From assembly GCF_008704715.1 (NCBI RefSeq), contig NZ_CP023689.1, positions 5,642,001 to 5,706,000 on the forward strand: a DNA stretch of 64,000 nt. Direction: 5' to 3'. Positions 36,309 to 44,179 of this stretch are shown here, in pieces. Below the pieces are notes generated by a model. That model searched no databases. It was not told the DNA's origin and was given only the letters and a program-made list of their open reading frames with translations. Each line of letters begins with the position of its first letter. The first letter of the stretch is position 1. Position numbers and translations under genes: made by a program. The stretch is from Streptomyces chartreusis. Its GTDB lineage: Bacteria; Actinomycetota; Actinomycetes; Streptomycetales; Streptomycetaceae.

Positions 36309-38267
36309 TCAAATGAGGGGCAAAGAGGGATGGACTCGGTACACCGCAGCCGGCTGTCGGCCCCGCGATCCAGCGCGTTCTCCAAGGAGTCGACGGACGT
36401 AGCCGTGCTCCTTGAGGAGTCTCAGTGCCGGAGACGTGGAACTCACGGTGGGGAAGGCCCGGCGGCGTGCTGTGACGAGTTCGTGGGCCTTGAAGCTGGT
36501 CACGTTGGTTCTCTGGATCCAATCGAGCACCAGCTGAGCCTTCTCGCTGTCAGTGTCAGTTTCCATGAGGTTGAAGGCGGCCAGGGCGTGGGTGGTGTAG
36601 TACGTGCCAATCGCGATGGCCCGCTCGACCGTGGCCGCTTCGATCGGCTCGCCCCAGCGACCCGTGGCGCGGTCGGCAAGGTGAAGAAGGCCGGCGATGC
36701 GGGCCACCGCTCCGACGTACTTGCCCGCCCAGTCTTCGATGTGTGCCAGAGCGCCGTCGGGTCGCAGTTGGGGCTCGATCGCTTCCTGAAGTCTGATCAC
36801 GGTCTGGTCGGCCGGACCGGAGCACTTGATGGTGACGGGCTCCGGGAGATCCGTGAGGCTGTGGACCAAGGCAGTGAGCCGGGTGCCGTAAACGCGGTGG
36901 GTCTTCTCTGGGATCGGCGGGACAATAATCCTGCGGTAGCCGAGGGTTGATTTCGGGATGGAGAAGAGGAAGCGGGCCAGGAGGCCTCGGCCGCGGGCAC
37001 CCGGGGTCTGCGCGAGGTCCGTCAGTACTGGGGGCTGAAGGGTGACGCCGATGGTGAGGGCGGGCTTCTCGCCCAAGTCTGCTTCGCGGGTGATGCGTTC
37101 GGCCTGAAGGCGTTCGCCCTTGTGTGCTTGGAGGAAGACGCCGAGGTTGGGGCGGGAGCTGTAGCGGCCCGCGATGATGTCGAAGAGGTCGCCCTCCGGG
37201 GATAGGACGCCAAGGGGGCCGTGTGTACTCAGGAGCTTCGTCAGGGTCTCGGGGGTGACGTCACCCGATGTGGTCAGGCGGGGCTTGGGCGGAACGACGA
37301 TGGACTCGGCCGCCATGCGTAGGCCGACGGCCTCGGCGACCAGGGAGGTGGCTGTCTTGGAGTCGTCGACCTTGCGCGCCTTGGCCATGATGGCTTCGGC
37401 ACGAGCTTCCGCAGCTTCCTTCTCGACCTCTGCCTGGATGATTGAAGGGCGAGCCTCCTCCTGCATGGACGACTCGATGTCGTAGATGGGGCGCGTCATG
37501 GCGGCGAAGACGTCCGATTTGCGGGAAGCAGGGGGCATGGCGACGACCAGGTAGAGGTTGGTCTGCTCGACCCAGCCGTCGCGGATCTGGACATGGACGC
37601 GCCCGCCTGCGGCGGTGGAGAGCGCGGCGATTGCCATGGTGGCAGCCATGTCGGCAGGCGTCTGGGTGAACTCGGCGACAGCGTCGACCTGCTCGGCTAC
37701 CCAGGTGGGCAGGGCCTCAACGGGGAAGGCGGGCAGTGGGACCTGTTGGCCGATTGGGGTCGGAGCAGGCCAGCGTTCCTCGACCGTTGTGCGGTCGAGT
37801 GCGTGACGTGCTGCGGCAAACAACTCGTCGTGGTCTTCACCGGATTCGCGTGCGGCCTGGATGAGCCGGGTGCCGAGCGTCGCGATCTGCCGCCGATCCG
37901 CATGCTCGCGCACGATCTTCGCGTAGTGCTGTCCCACCCCGGCTGTTGGCACGGCCCCGTAGAGGGTGTGCAGATAGGACCTTCCACCCACCTGCTGAAG
38001 GTCGCCCGCCTTGGACAGCGCGTCGGCGAGAACGACCGGCGTCGGACGGATGCCGCCTGCCACGAGCTCCTGGATCGCGCGCCAGATTGTCTCGTGGGCG
38101 GGGCGGTAGAACACCGCAGGGTCCTGTCCGAGTTCTTCTTCGATCTCGGACAGGACGCCTTCATCGACCATGGCAGCGCCGAGGACGATCTGTTCGGCTT
38201 CGATGTTGTTCGGGGCCTCGGCCAAGGCGATGACGTTGTCGCTGTGGGCGTGCTGGGGCGTGCTCAC
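36309..38267 (-). CDS. DnaB-N domain plus DUF3987 replication protein
   Basis: A 652-residue protein. The GTG at 38267 follows AAAGGAG. Residues about 10-110 form the helical N-terminal domain of DnaB helicase (NNIEAEQIVLGAAMVDEGVL, PAHETIWRAIQELVAGG). In place of the RecA-like helicase motor there is a DUF3987 (YfjI-type) domain: ADMAATMAIAALSTAAGG, NLYLVVAMPPASRKSDVF with the P-loop-like PPASRKS, LSPEGDLFD and RGLLARFLFSIPKS. Similar proteins occur in replication modules of actinomycete plasmids and integrative elements. It probably helps start or load replication of this second element; the mechanism is unproven. Confidence 0.8.
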   Translation of the reverse strand: MSTPQHAHSDNVIALAEAPNNIEAEQIVLGAAMVDEGVLSEIEEELGQDPAVFYRPAHETIWRAIQELVAGGIRPTPVVLADALSKAGDLQQVGGRSYLHTLYGAVPTAGVGQHYAKIVREHADRRQIATLGTRLIQAARESGEDHDELFAAARHALDRTTVEERWPAPTPIGQQVPLPAFPVEALPTWVAEQVDAVAEFTQTPADMAATMAIAALSTAAGGRVHVQIRDGWVEQTNLYLVVAMPPASRKSDVFAAMTRPIYDIESSMQEEARPSIIQAEVEKEAAEARAEAIMAKARKVDDSKTATSLVAEAVGLRMAAESIVVPPKPRLTTSGDVTPETLTKLLSTHGPLGVLSPEGDLFDIIAGRYSSRPNLGVFLQAHKGERLQAERITREADLGEKPALTIGVTLQPPVLTDLAQTPGARGRGLLARFLFSIPKSTLGYRRIIVPPIPEKTHRVYGTRLTALVHSLTDLPEPVTIKCSGPADQTVIRLQEAIEPQLRPDGALAHIEDWAGKYVGAVARIAGLLHLADRATGRWGEPIEAATVERAIAIGTYYTTHALAAFNLMETDTDSEKAQLVLDWIQRTNVTSFKAHELVTARRRAFPTVSSTSPALRLLKEHGYVRRLLGERAGSRGRQPAAVYRVHPSLPLI

Positions 38268-38409
38268 GCCACTCCTTTCGGTGCGGTAAGGGATTCTGTG
38301 GGACGGCATCAGGCGGTAGCCAGGCCGGTCTGAGGTGGGTCCGGACTCGCGGGCTGCGACACCGAGCTCTCGGCGCGGCGGAATACACGCCGGGAGGGCC
38401 TTGTGGTGG

Positions 38410-38610
38410 TCAGTCGGTGTGGTCGTAGCGGTGGCGAGCGATGAGGAGCGTGAGCAACTCGGGGTCGTTGGCCTGACCCGCGTACGACCCAGCCGGGGAC
38501 CAGGCGTGCCACCAGAAGGAGACAGTGCCGCGGTAGTCCTCGCTGGTGACGGCGACGGTGTAGCCGTTGTGCTCGCCGAGTTGGACCGGGCCGCCGCAGA
38601 TCCTCTTCAT
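38410..38610 (-). CDS. Small plasmid-type protein, 66 residues
   Basis: Begins MKRICGGPVQLGEHNGYTVA and has an aromatic middle, YRGTVSFWWHAWSPAG, then DPELLTLLIARHRYDHTD. It starts seven bases after the stop of the upstream gene, so it belongs to the minus-strand operon that also carries the RapZ-like and TraB-like genes. Proteins of this type are seen in Streptomyces integrative elements; function unknown. Confidence 0.6.
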   Translation of the reverse strand: MKRICGGPVQLGEHNGYTVAVTSEDYRGTVSFWWHAWSPAGSYAGQANDPELLTLLIARHRYDHTD

Positions 38611-38616
38611 CAGAGC

Positions 38617-38844
38617 TCACCGCCCGCCTTCCGCGGTCGACGACGCGGGGCCGGGGCACGTGCTCGCGTGGGCGCGGGCCCATGCGGTGGCCTTCTGCTG
38701 GAAGTAGCCGAGGTCCTCGTAGTCGGGCACGGTAAAGGCGGTGTTGTGGCCGTGGGGACACTGGGCGACGGCCAGCAGCGCAACCTCCACTGCGGTGTTG
38801 TCGCCGTCGTGCACGGCGGTGGTGGCAGGGATGGGGATCCGCAT
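38617..38844 (-). CDS. Small plasmid-type protein, 75 residues
   Basis: The ATG at 38844 has GAAAGGAGG nine bases upstream. The product starts MRIPIPATTAVHDGDNTAVE, has CPHGHNTAFTVPDYEDLGYF and a Cys close to the end (HASTCPG). The Cys/His set may bind a metal. It lies 13 bases downstream of the RapZ-like gene and is probably cotranscribed with it. No function known. Confidence 0.6.
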   Translation of the reverse strand: MRIPIPATTAVHDGDNTAVEVALLAVAQCPHGHNTAFTVPDYEDLGYFQQKATAWARAHASTCPGPASSTAEGGR

Positions 38845-38857
38845 GGAAACCCTCCTT

Positions 38858-39262
38858 TCAGGCGCTGCGGCGGGGGAGGATCGGCCGGGCGATGTGGCGG
38901 TGGGTGACGTGGACCTCACCGTCGAAGGCGTGCAGGACGCGGAGGCGGAAGGCGAGTTCGAGGGCGACGGAGCGGTGGCGGCCGCCGAAGCACGAGACGT
39001 GGACGTCCACCTGATGCCGGCCTTCGGCGAGGCGGTCGCGGATCTGCTGCATGGCTGTCTCGACCAGGCGGTCGGCGCCGGGGGTGGCCATGACGTAGCG
39101 GGCGACCTCGATGTCCCGGCCGGTCTTCTGGGTGAGCTGGGCGCGGACCGCGGGGTCGTCGGGCGGGTTGTGCAGCGAGGTGGTGTCGACGACGACCGGG
39201 TCAGTGGCGGCCGGGTCGTCGTCGTGGCCGGTGCCGTACGAGGTGATGCGGATCGTGGTCAC
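38858..39262 (-). CDS. RapZ C-terminal-domain-like protein
   Basis: A 134-residue protein with GTG start and CAGGAGGAC upstream. The core HQVDVHVSCFGGRHRSVALE matches the C-terminal domain of RapZ (YvcJ), where the sequence GCTGGRHRS binds ligand or RNA. The N-terminal kinase-like domain of RapZ is absent. In enterobacteria the RapZ C-terminal domain binds small RNAs and uridine nucleotides or amino sugars; the free-standing form in Streptomyces elements has no known role. Neighbours are a DUF6197 gene upstream and small plasmid genes downstream. Confidence 0.75.
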   Translation of the reverse strand: MTTIRITSYGTGHDDDPAATDPVVVDTTSLHNPPDDPAVRAQLTQKTGRDIEVARYVMATPGADRLVETAMQQIRDRLAEGRHQVDVHVSCFGGRHRSVALELAFRLRVLHAFDGEVHVTHRHIARPILPRRSA

Positions 39263-39279
39263 GATGTCCTCCTGGGTTG

Positions 39280-39876
39280 TCAGCGGGCTTCGATGGCGGC
39301 GGTGCGCAGGAGGGTGAGGACTTGCTGCTTGGTACGTCCGGGGGCGTCGTTGAAGGCGATGAAGCTGCCGCCGGTGCCGCGGGCGAGGACCTCGTGAAGG
39401 CGGGCGCTGGCGCGATGGAGGGTGCCGGCGTCGCCGTAGCCCAGTCGCAGCAGGACGAACTGGGCGCCGCGGATGCAGACCTCGCCGTGTTCACCCCGGT
39501 CGGCATTGGTGGTCCAGCCCCAGCGCTCGATGACGAGGGCGGTCAACTCCAGGTGCTCGCCGATGGTGAGTTGGCGTCCGGCGCCGAAGCGGTTGCGGAC
39601 GAGGGGGATCGACAGGGCCCATTCCGGCAGGCGGCGCAGCCAGGCCGGGGGTGGATTCAGGTCCGGCGAGGGGCCGGCGGCCGGTGTGGGGGCGAGGTCG
39701 CGCATTGCCTCGTCGACGAGTTCCCGGGTGGTCTTGGTGACCAGAGGGTGGGCGGTGGTGCGGGTGAAGGCGGCGAGGCAGCGCTCGATCTCAACGACCA
39801 GGCTGTCTAGGTCGATCGGTGCTTCGGTACCGGCTCCGGCGGCGCGGCTTGCTCTGGCCAGGGTGGTCGTGCTCAT
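39280..39876 (-). CDS. DUF6197-like protein
   Basis: A 198-residue protein. The C-terminal 100 residues have the DUF6197 pattern: LTALVIERWGW, GEVCIRGAQFVLLRLGYGD, and the end AFNDAPGRTKQQVLTLLRTA. The N-terminal part (DLDSLVVEIERCLAAF) is helical. It sits 17 bases upstream of the RapZ-like gene. Such proteins are frequent in Streptomyces mobile elements and have no established role. Confidence 0.7.
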   Translation of the reverse strand: MSTTTLARASRAAGAGTEAPIDLDSLVVEIERCLAAFTRTTAHPLVTKTTRELVDEAMRDLAPTPAAGPSPDLNPPPAWLRRLPEWALSIPLVRNRFGAGRQLTIGEHLELTALVIERWGWTTNADRGEHGEVCIRGAQFVLLRLGYGDAGTLHRASARLHEVLARGTGGSFIAFNDAPGRTKQQVLTLLRTAAIEAR

Positions 39877-39918
39877 CTCGTACGTACCTCCTGCGTGCGC
39901 GAGTGCGCGGGTTGGGGA

Positions 39919-39960
39919 GGGGCGCCCCCTGGTGCTGTCCAGGCGAGAAGGGGGCGCCCC
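39919..39960 (-). repeat. Intergenic stem-loop 1 with shared loop sequence
   Basis: A perfect 11-bp stem (GGGGCGCCCCC with its complement) encloses a 20-base loop that includes GTGCTGTCCAGGCGAG at 39932-39947. It lies 43 bases before the DUF6197 start, in the minus-strand operon. Two other hairpins with the identical 16-base core follow within 1.1 kb. Confidence 0.75.
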
Positions 39961-39967
39961 GGTCGTG

Positions 39968-40153
39968 TCACAGGCCGTTGCGGTCGGGCCGGTTGGCGTT
40001 GTAATTGGCGATGTCCTGCACGGTGATCCCGGCCCGGCGGGCGGCCGCCATCGCGGCCGCCATCGGGCGGGGGTCGGTGGCGCACCCGCTCAGTGCGTGC
40101 TGCCAGACCAGGTCGGCCGCTTCCTTCAGCAGCTGCTTGCGGTCGGCGGCCAT
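39968..40153 (-). CDS. Small helical protein, 61 residues
   Basis: The ATG overlaps the upstream stop (TGATG), so it is translationally coupled to it. The product starts MAADRKQLLKEAADLVWQHA and contains AAAMAAARRAGITVQDIANY, reminiscent of a short helix-turn-helix, and ends NRPDRNGL. Small proteins like this accompany transfer genes in Streptomyces elements. Function unknown. Confidence 0.6.
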   Translation of the reverse strand: MAADRKQLLKEAADLVWQHALSGCATDPRPMAAAMAAARRAGITVQDIANYNANRPDRNGL

Positions 40154-40569
40154 CAGCTGAACAGGCTCCAGCGCCCGGCCTTGGCTTTGGCGTCCCTGCG
40201 CCGCCGGTCCGCGTCGCCGACCCGCTTCTCCAGGCCCGCGATCTCGGCCTCGTCGAGCGGGTGGACGACGTTCGGGTCGACGGGCCCAGCGACCTGAGGG
40301 CCGGGGCTGCCCAGGCGCCGCATGTTCCTCGGCTTGTCCTCGTAGACGGGGCCGAAGTTCTGGCAGAGCGTCTCTGCCGAGTAGCCGCCGTCGGTGCACG
40401 GGTTGTTGGTGAAGGGCAGGCGGCTGGTGAAGACGTACTCGGAGTACATCTGCGGGTCCTCGTACGGGGTGCGGTCGACCGCGATGTTTGCGATCACGTA
40501 GTACGGCTTGCCGAGGTCGAGCTGCTTGGCGAAGTTCTTCGCCTCGCTCGGCTGCCAGGTCTTGCCCAT
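40153..40569 (-). CDS. Plasmid-type hypothetical protein, 138 residues
   Basis: ATG at 40569 with AAAGGAG eight bases upstream. It starts MGKTWQPSEAKNFAKQLDLG, then YYVIANIAVDRTPYEDPQMY and a charged C-terminal helix (DEAEIAGLEKRVGDADRRRR). No Pfam-type domain is recognised. It lies 38 bases after stem-loop 2. Confidence 0.6.
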   Translation of the reverse strand: MGKTWQPSEAKNFAKQLDLGKPYYVIANIAVDRTPYEDPQMYSEYVFTSRLPFTNNPCTDGGYSAETLCQNFGPVYEDKPRNMRRLGSPGPQVAGPVDPNVVHPLDEAEIAGLEKRVGDADRRRRDAKAKAGRWSLFS

Positions 40570-40606
40570 GACGTGCTCCTTTGCCTGTCGTGTGACGGGG
40601 TGGGGG

Positions 40607-40647
40607 CGGGGCGCCCCGAGTGCTGTCCAGGCGAGCGAGACGCCCCG
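40607..40647 (-). repeat. Intergenic stem-loop 2 with shared loop sequence
   Basis: A 7-bp GC stem (CGGGGCG with CGCCCCG) encloses the same 16-base core, GTGCTGTCCAGGCGAG, at 40620-40635. It sits 38 bases before the start of the gene at 40153-40569. Confidence 0.7.
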
Positions 40648-40654
40648 GGATGGG

Positions 40655-40951
40655 TCAGTGGAGCGCGGCCGCGCAATCGAAGTGGTCGCCCTTGCGATCG
40701 GCGTCGACGCAACGGCGAGCGCGCTGGGCGTAGTGCCGGGTGCACTTCTCGGTGTGGCGGAAGACGCGGTCGTGGATCTGATCGAGGGTCTCCTCGCCCT
40801 TCGGCTGGCCCTCGCCGTCACACTCGGTGCAGGTGATCTTGATGAAGCGGCCGGTGACGGCGTCGATCTCCTCGCCCCACGCCTGACACACGGACTCGCG
40901 GCCCCTGGCGTGCTTGAGGACGACCATCTGGGCGATGACCTTGGTCGACAT
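40655..40951 (-). CDS. Cys-containing plasmid-type protein, 98 residues
   Basis: ATG at 40951, GAAGGGG upstream. The product starts MSTKVIAQMVVLKHARGRES and has a DnaJ-like zinc knuckle element, KITCTECDGEG, plus further Cys and His (HTEKCTRHYAQRARRC, HFDCAAALH). It may bind zinc. It is the first of the small genes downstream of the TraB-like gene. Function unknown. Confidence 0.6.
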   Translation of the reverse strand: MSTKVIAQMVVLKHARGRESVCQAWGEEIDAVTGRFIKITCTECDGEGQPKGEETLDQIHDRVFRHTEKCTRHYAQRARRCVDADRKGDHFDCAAALH

Positions 40952-40974
40952 GTGGTTCCCCTTCGGGTTGGGGT

Positions 40975-41008
40975 GGCGTCCCGGGTGCTGTCCAGGCGAG
41001 CGGGAGCC
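40975..41008 (-). repeat. Intergenic stem-loop 3 with shared loop sequence
   Basis: A stem of GGC plus TCCCG with its complement (one bulged G) closes a 17-base loop that is almost entirely the shared core GTGCTGTCCAGGCGAG (40985-41000). It lies 24 bases before the start of the Cys-containing gene. Confidence 0.7.
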
Positions 41009-41213
41009 GGTCTGTTCTGTCCTGTTCTGGCGGGCGGTTGAGTGAGTGGTCGACCTCCAGTCGATGTCGGTTCCATCCCGGTTTGCCGGGTGGTCGCCGG
41101 AGCGGTCCGGGTAGTCGGTCGACCGGGCGGAGGCTCCTCGCGACCAGGGTGCGTACTGGGGCATTCGGGGCGTCACCAGGGCTCGACCGGGGCTTTGACC
41201 AGGTGGTCTGCCC

Positions 41214-43469
41214 CTATTTGCGTGCGGCGTCGGCGAGTTGCTCGCGGGTGTAGCCGTTGGGGTTGGCCATGCCGTCTATGGGGCCGAGCTTTCGGGTGGT
41301 GCCTGCGCCCGCGTCCCGCAGTCGGGCCTGCAAGGAGGTCGGGGTGAGGTCGCCGTAGCGGGGGTTGTGGCTCTGGAGGAGGTCCACCAGGCGCTGGGTG
41401 CGGACGCGGTCGACGCCGGCGCGGTCCAGAACGATGAGGCAGTCGGCGAGCAGTCCGCGGGCGGTGGCCTCGGCGGCGTGGTTCTTGACGTACTCCACGG
41501 CGTCGCCGGTCAAGGTGCCGGCCTCCTCGCGCAACTGGCGGCCGCGCAGGCAGATCTCCTTGAACTCAGGGAGGTCGATGACGTCCGCCTTGAGTGTGGC
41601 GTGCCCGTCGTCGCTGCCCTGGTCCAGGACGACGACACCGCGGCTGGCTTCGGTCAGCAGGTGCGGGGCCGCGCCACCTGCGACCGCGTCGTCACCGAGG
41701 ACCATCTTGGCGCTGCGGTCGCCCTTGACCCGGTAGGAGGCGCGCTTGGCGCACACCTCGCGCAGCTTGGTCGGCACGGAGTCTGCGTCCGGGCGCTGGG
41801 TGATGAACACGCCCATGCCGCCGACGAAGCGGGTGACGCGGACGTAGCGGGCGAAGCCTTCGACCATCAGGTCGCGGCCGGAGCGGGTCTTGCCCCGGCC
41901 CCCGGCGTCCGGGTCACGGTCCTCGTCGACCGGGACCTGCACGAGGGCGGCGCCGTCCAGGAGCTCCTGGAGCTCGTCGACGACCAACAGGACCGGACCC
42001 ATGCCCTTCTTGGCGAGATCGGGAGTGATCTTCCCCTCGGGTACGGACTCGGGATCCTCCTCGTACAGACGGTCCAGTTCGGTGCCCCGGTCCTGCATCT
42101 CCTCGATGGTGACGCCGATGACGTCGAGGACCTCGCGGATGATCTCGGGGGTGGCCCCAGCGATCCACCGGTGAGCGATGTGCCGCAGCGGTGCCCAGTC
42201 AGGGCCGGTCTTGCCAGTGATGACGACGATCCGCACGGTCGGGTCCAGCGCAGCCGCGGCCGCCACAAGGCGGGCGAGGTAGGACTTGCCGTAGCCCATC
42301 AGCCCGCCGATGAGCAGGGAGAACCAGATCAGGTGGAGGGTGTGGCGGCCCCTGCGGGCGTCCGCTCCGAGCGGCACGCCCTGCTTCCAGAAGTCCCACC
42401 GTTCGGCTGTGATCAGCTCGGAGGGGTTCTTGGCGGTGCCGTAGGGGTTGTCCTCGTCGGCGACCCACAGGATGAACCGACCCTCGTGGCCCTCGTCGGA
42501 GGTGTCGGCCGACATCTCGATGCGGGTCTTCTTGATCCGCATCGCAGAGGCGAGGTCCTCGACCCTGCTGATCGCGGCGGACGCCTTCACCCCGCGCGGG
42601 AGCTCCACGGTGGCGGTCCATCCCGGTCCGGACGGCTGGATCACCCCGGCGAGGTGGGTCTCGTCGCGCTGCGCCTCGGTGATGATCCCGGCCTTGACCA
42701 GTGCGGTGACCAGGTCCGCTTCGCCCTGGACACGGCCCGACTCACGCTTGATGAGGCTGACCCGACCGAGGTTGGTGAGGGTGTCCGGGACGAACGCCTC
42801 CTCTGCCGGGATGGGCTCTCCTGTCGCCTGGTCGACCATCACAACCATCCCGTCGGCCTGCCCAGCCTGGGTGAGTGACCCGCCGACGAGGGGACGCGAG
42901 AGGTACCACCAGCCGAACGGCGCGGCGCCCAGGGCCGCGAGGGCAGCCATCGGCTCGGCGGCGGCAACGTTGACGTACACCACGGCGACGCCGATCGCGC
43001 TCGCGAGGCGGCCGGCCTTCTTCGCCCACCGTGCCCGCGACAGGGACCGGCCGTCGACCTTCATCCGGTCGGCGTCCTCGCTGCCCGTGATGACGGACAG
43101 CTGCGCTTCGGCCGCCGCCAGCTCGGGGGCGACGCCAGCGGCCTCATCCTGTGACGCGTGCCGGAGCTTGGCCTGCAATGCCTTGACCCGGCCCCGAACT
43201 TCGGCTTCCCGGCCCTGCTGGGCCAGGCGGCGCTTGCGCTCGACCTCCTGGGCCAGCTGCTCGTCGGTGACGTCCGCTGTCGCGAACCAGGTCTGCAACC
43301 GCTGTGCGACGCGGGCGCGCTGTTCTGCGAACGCCACGGCGGATCGGGTACGGCGGCGGGCCGTCCACTCCTTCGCCCGCGCGGTGCGGGTCGCTTCCTC
43401 CGTCTCGATGATCTCTGCGTCGACGACGTCGTCGGGATCGCCCGGGTGGGGGTGTATCTCGATGGCCAT
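41214..43469 (-). CDS. TraB-like FtsK/SpoIIIE DNA translocase
   Basis: A 751-residue protein starting MAIEIHPHPGDPDDVV, with GGGAGAGG upstream. A charged coiled N-terminal region is followed by a hydrophobic segment (residues about 155-190). The C-terminal ATPase has Walker A GGLMGYGKS at about 388-396 and Walker B VLLVVDELQELL at about 492, with GVFITQRPDADSVPTKLRE further on. The C-terminal GYTREQLADAARK may be part of the DNA-reading winged helix. TraB-type proteins pump double-stranded plasmid DNA between Streptomyces cells after binding short repeats. It is probably the main transfer motor of this element. Confidence 0.85.
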   Translation of the reverse strand: MAIEIHPHPGDPDDVVDAEIIETEEATRTARAKEWTARRRTRSAVAFAEQRARVAQRLQTWFATADVTDEQLAQEVERKRRLAQQGREAEVRGRVKALQAKLRHASQDEAAGVAPELAAAEAQLSVITGSEDADRMKVDGRSLSRARWAKKAGRLASAIGVAVVYVNVAAAEPMAALAALGAAPFGWWYLSRPLVGGSLTQAGQADGMVVMVDQATGEPIPAEEAFVPDTLTNLGRVSLIKRESGRVQGEADLVTALVKAGIITEAQRDETHLAGVIQPSGPGWTATVELPRGVKASAAISRVEDLASAMRIKKTRIEMSADTSDEGHEGRFILWVADEDNPYGTAKNPSELITAERWDFWKQGVPLGADARRGRHTLHLIWFSLLIGGLMGYGKSYLARLVAAAAALDPTVRIVVITGKTGPDWAPLRHIAHRWIAGATPEIIREVLDVIGVTIEEMQDRGTELDRLYEEDPESVPEGKITPDLAKKGMGPVLLVVDELQELLDGAALVQVPVDEDRDPDAGGRGKTRSGRDLMVEGFARYVRVTRFVGGMGVFITQRPDADSVPTKLREVCAKRASYRVKGDRSAKMVLGDDAVAGGAAPHLLTEASRGVVVLDQGSDDGHATLKADVIDLPEFKEICLRGRQLREEAGTLTGDAVEYVKNHAAEATARGLLADCLIVLDRAGVDRVRTQRLVDLLQSHNPRYGDLTPTSLQARLRDAGAGTTRKLGPIDGMANPNGYTREQLADAARK

Positions 43470-43565
43470 CGGTCCGGTCCTCTCCCGGGGCGCATCTCGC
43501 GCCCCGGATAGCTGGATTGCTGGCTCGTTGACTGTCTGCTTGCTGGGGAACTCGCTGGTCGTGGC

Positions 43566-44153
43566 CTAGAAGCCGGACCAGACGTTGCCGAGGCCGGTGG
43601 CTGCGGAAACTCCCAGGTTCTGGAGCATCGGGCCGAAGGTCGTCGGGGCGAGAACCACCCCGAACAGGACCAGCGCGAACGCGTGCCACGCGTTGATACG
43701 GCCCTTCTTGACCATCAGGAAGGTGAAGATCGCCAGGCCGATGCCGAGGGCGGCAAGGACGCTGATGCTGCCCGTGCCGGCCGCCTGGACTTGGACCTGC
43801 TGCTGGTTGTAGGCGGCGGGGTTGCCGCCGACCGCGCCCGTACCGGCGCCGGCGCCTTCGCGCAGGGTGGAGTCGATGCCCGCGGTGCCGGGGGCAGTGG
43901 TCGTGTCGGCGGCGAGGGTGATCACGGTGTCGTGATGGGCGGCGTCGGTGCGGTAGGTGGCGCTGTCGAGTCCGCGGACGTGGAGGGTCTTGCCGGAGGG
44001 GAGGACGACCGGGGTGCCGGTCGCGTGGTCGACGGCGGCCTCCACGGTGGCGGTGGTCGTCTCGGGGGTGTCGGCGTGGACAGTGCTGGCGGTACCCAGG
44101 AGGGCAGCGGCGGCGGCACCGGTCAGTGCGAGGATTCGGATGATGCGGGCCAT
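43566..44153 (-). CDS. Exported/membrane protein of the transfer operon
   Basis: A 195-residue protein; ATG at 44153 with GAAGGAG upstream. It has a signal peptide (IIRILALTGAAAAALLGTAS, cleaved near VHA), a Thr-rich extracytoplasmic part (ETTTATVEAAVDHATGTPVV) and two C-terminal membrane helices (ISVLAALGIGLAIFTFLMV; AFALVLFGVVLAP). It sits between the TraB-like and DUF2637 genes, the usual place for membrane partners of the transfer apparatus. No family name can be given. Confidence 0.65.
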   Translation of the reverse strand: MARIIRILALTGAAAAALLGTASTVHADTPETTTATVEAAVDHATGTPVVLPSGKTLHVRGLDSATYRTDAAHHDTVITLAADTTTAPGTAGIDSTLREGAGAGTGAVGGNPAAYNQQQVQVQAAGTGSISVLAALGIGLAIFTFLMVKKGRINAWHAFALVLFGVVLAPTTFGPMLQNLGVSAATGLGNVWSGF

Positions 44154-44179
44154 GGTCGTGTTCTCCTTCGCGGGGCGGG

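Noticed and set aside
41238..42878. 546-codon plus-strand frame opposite the TraB-like gene
   Set aside because: Antisense shadow of the ATPase domain; composition is low-complexity Gly/Val/Asp.
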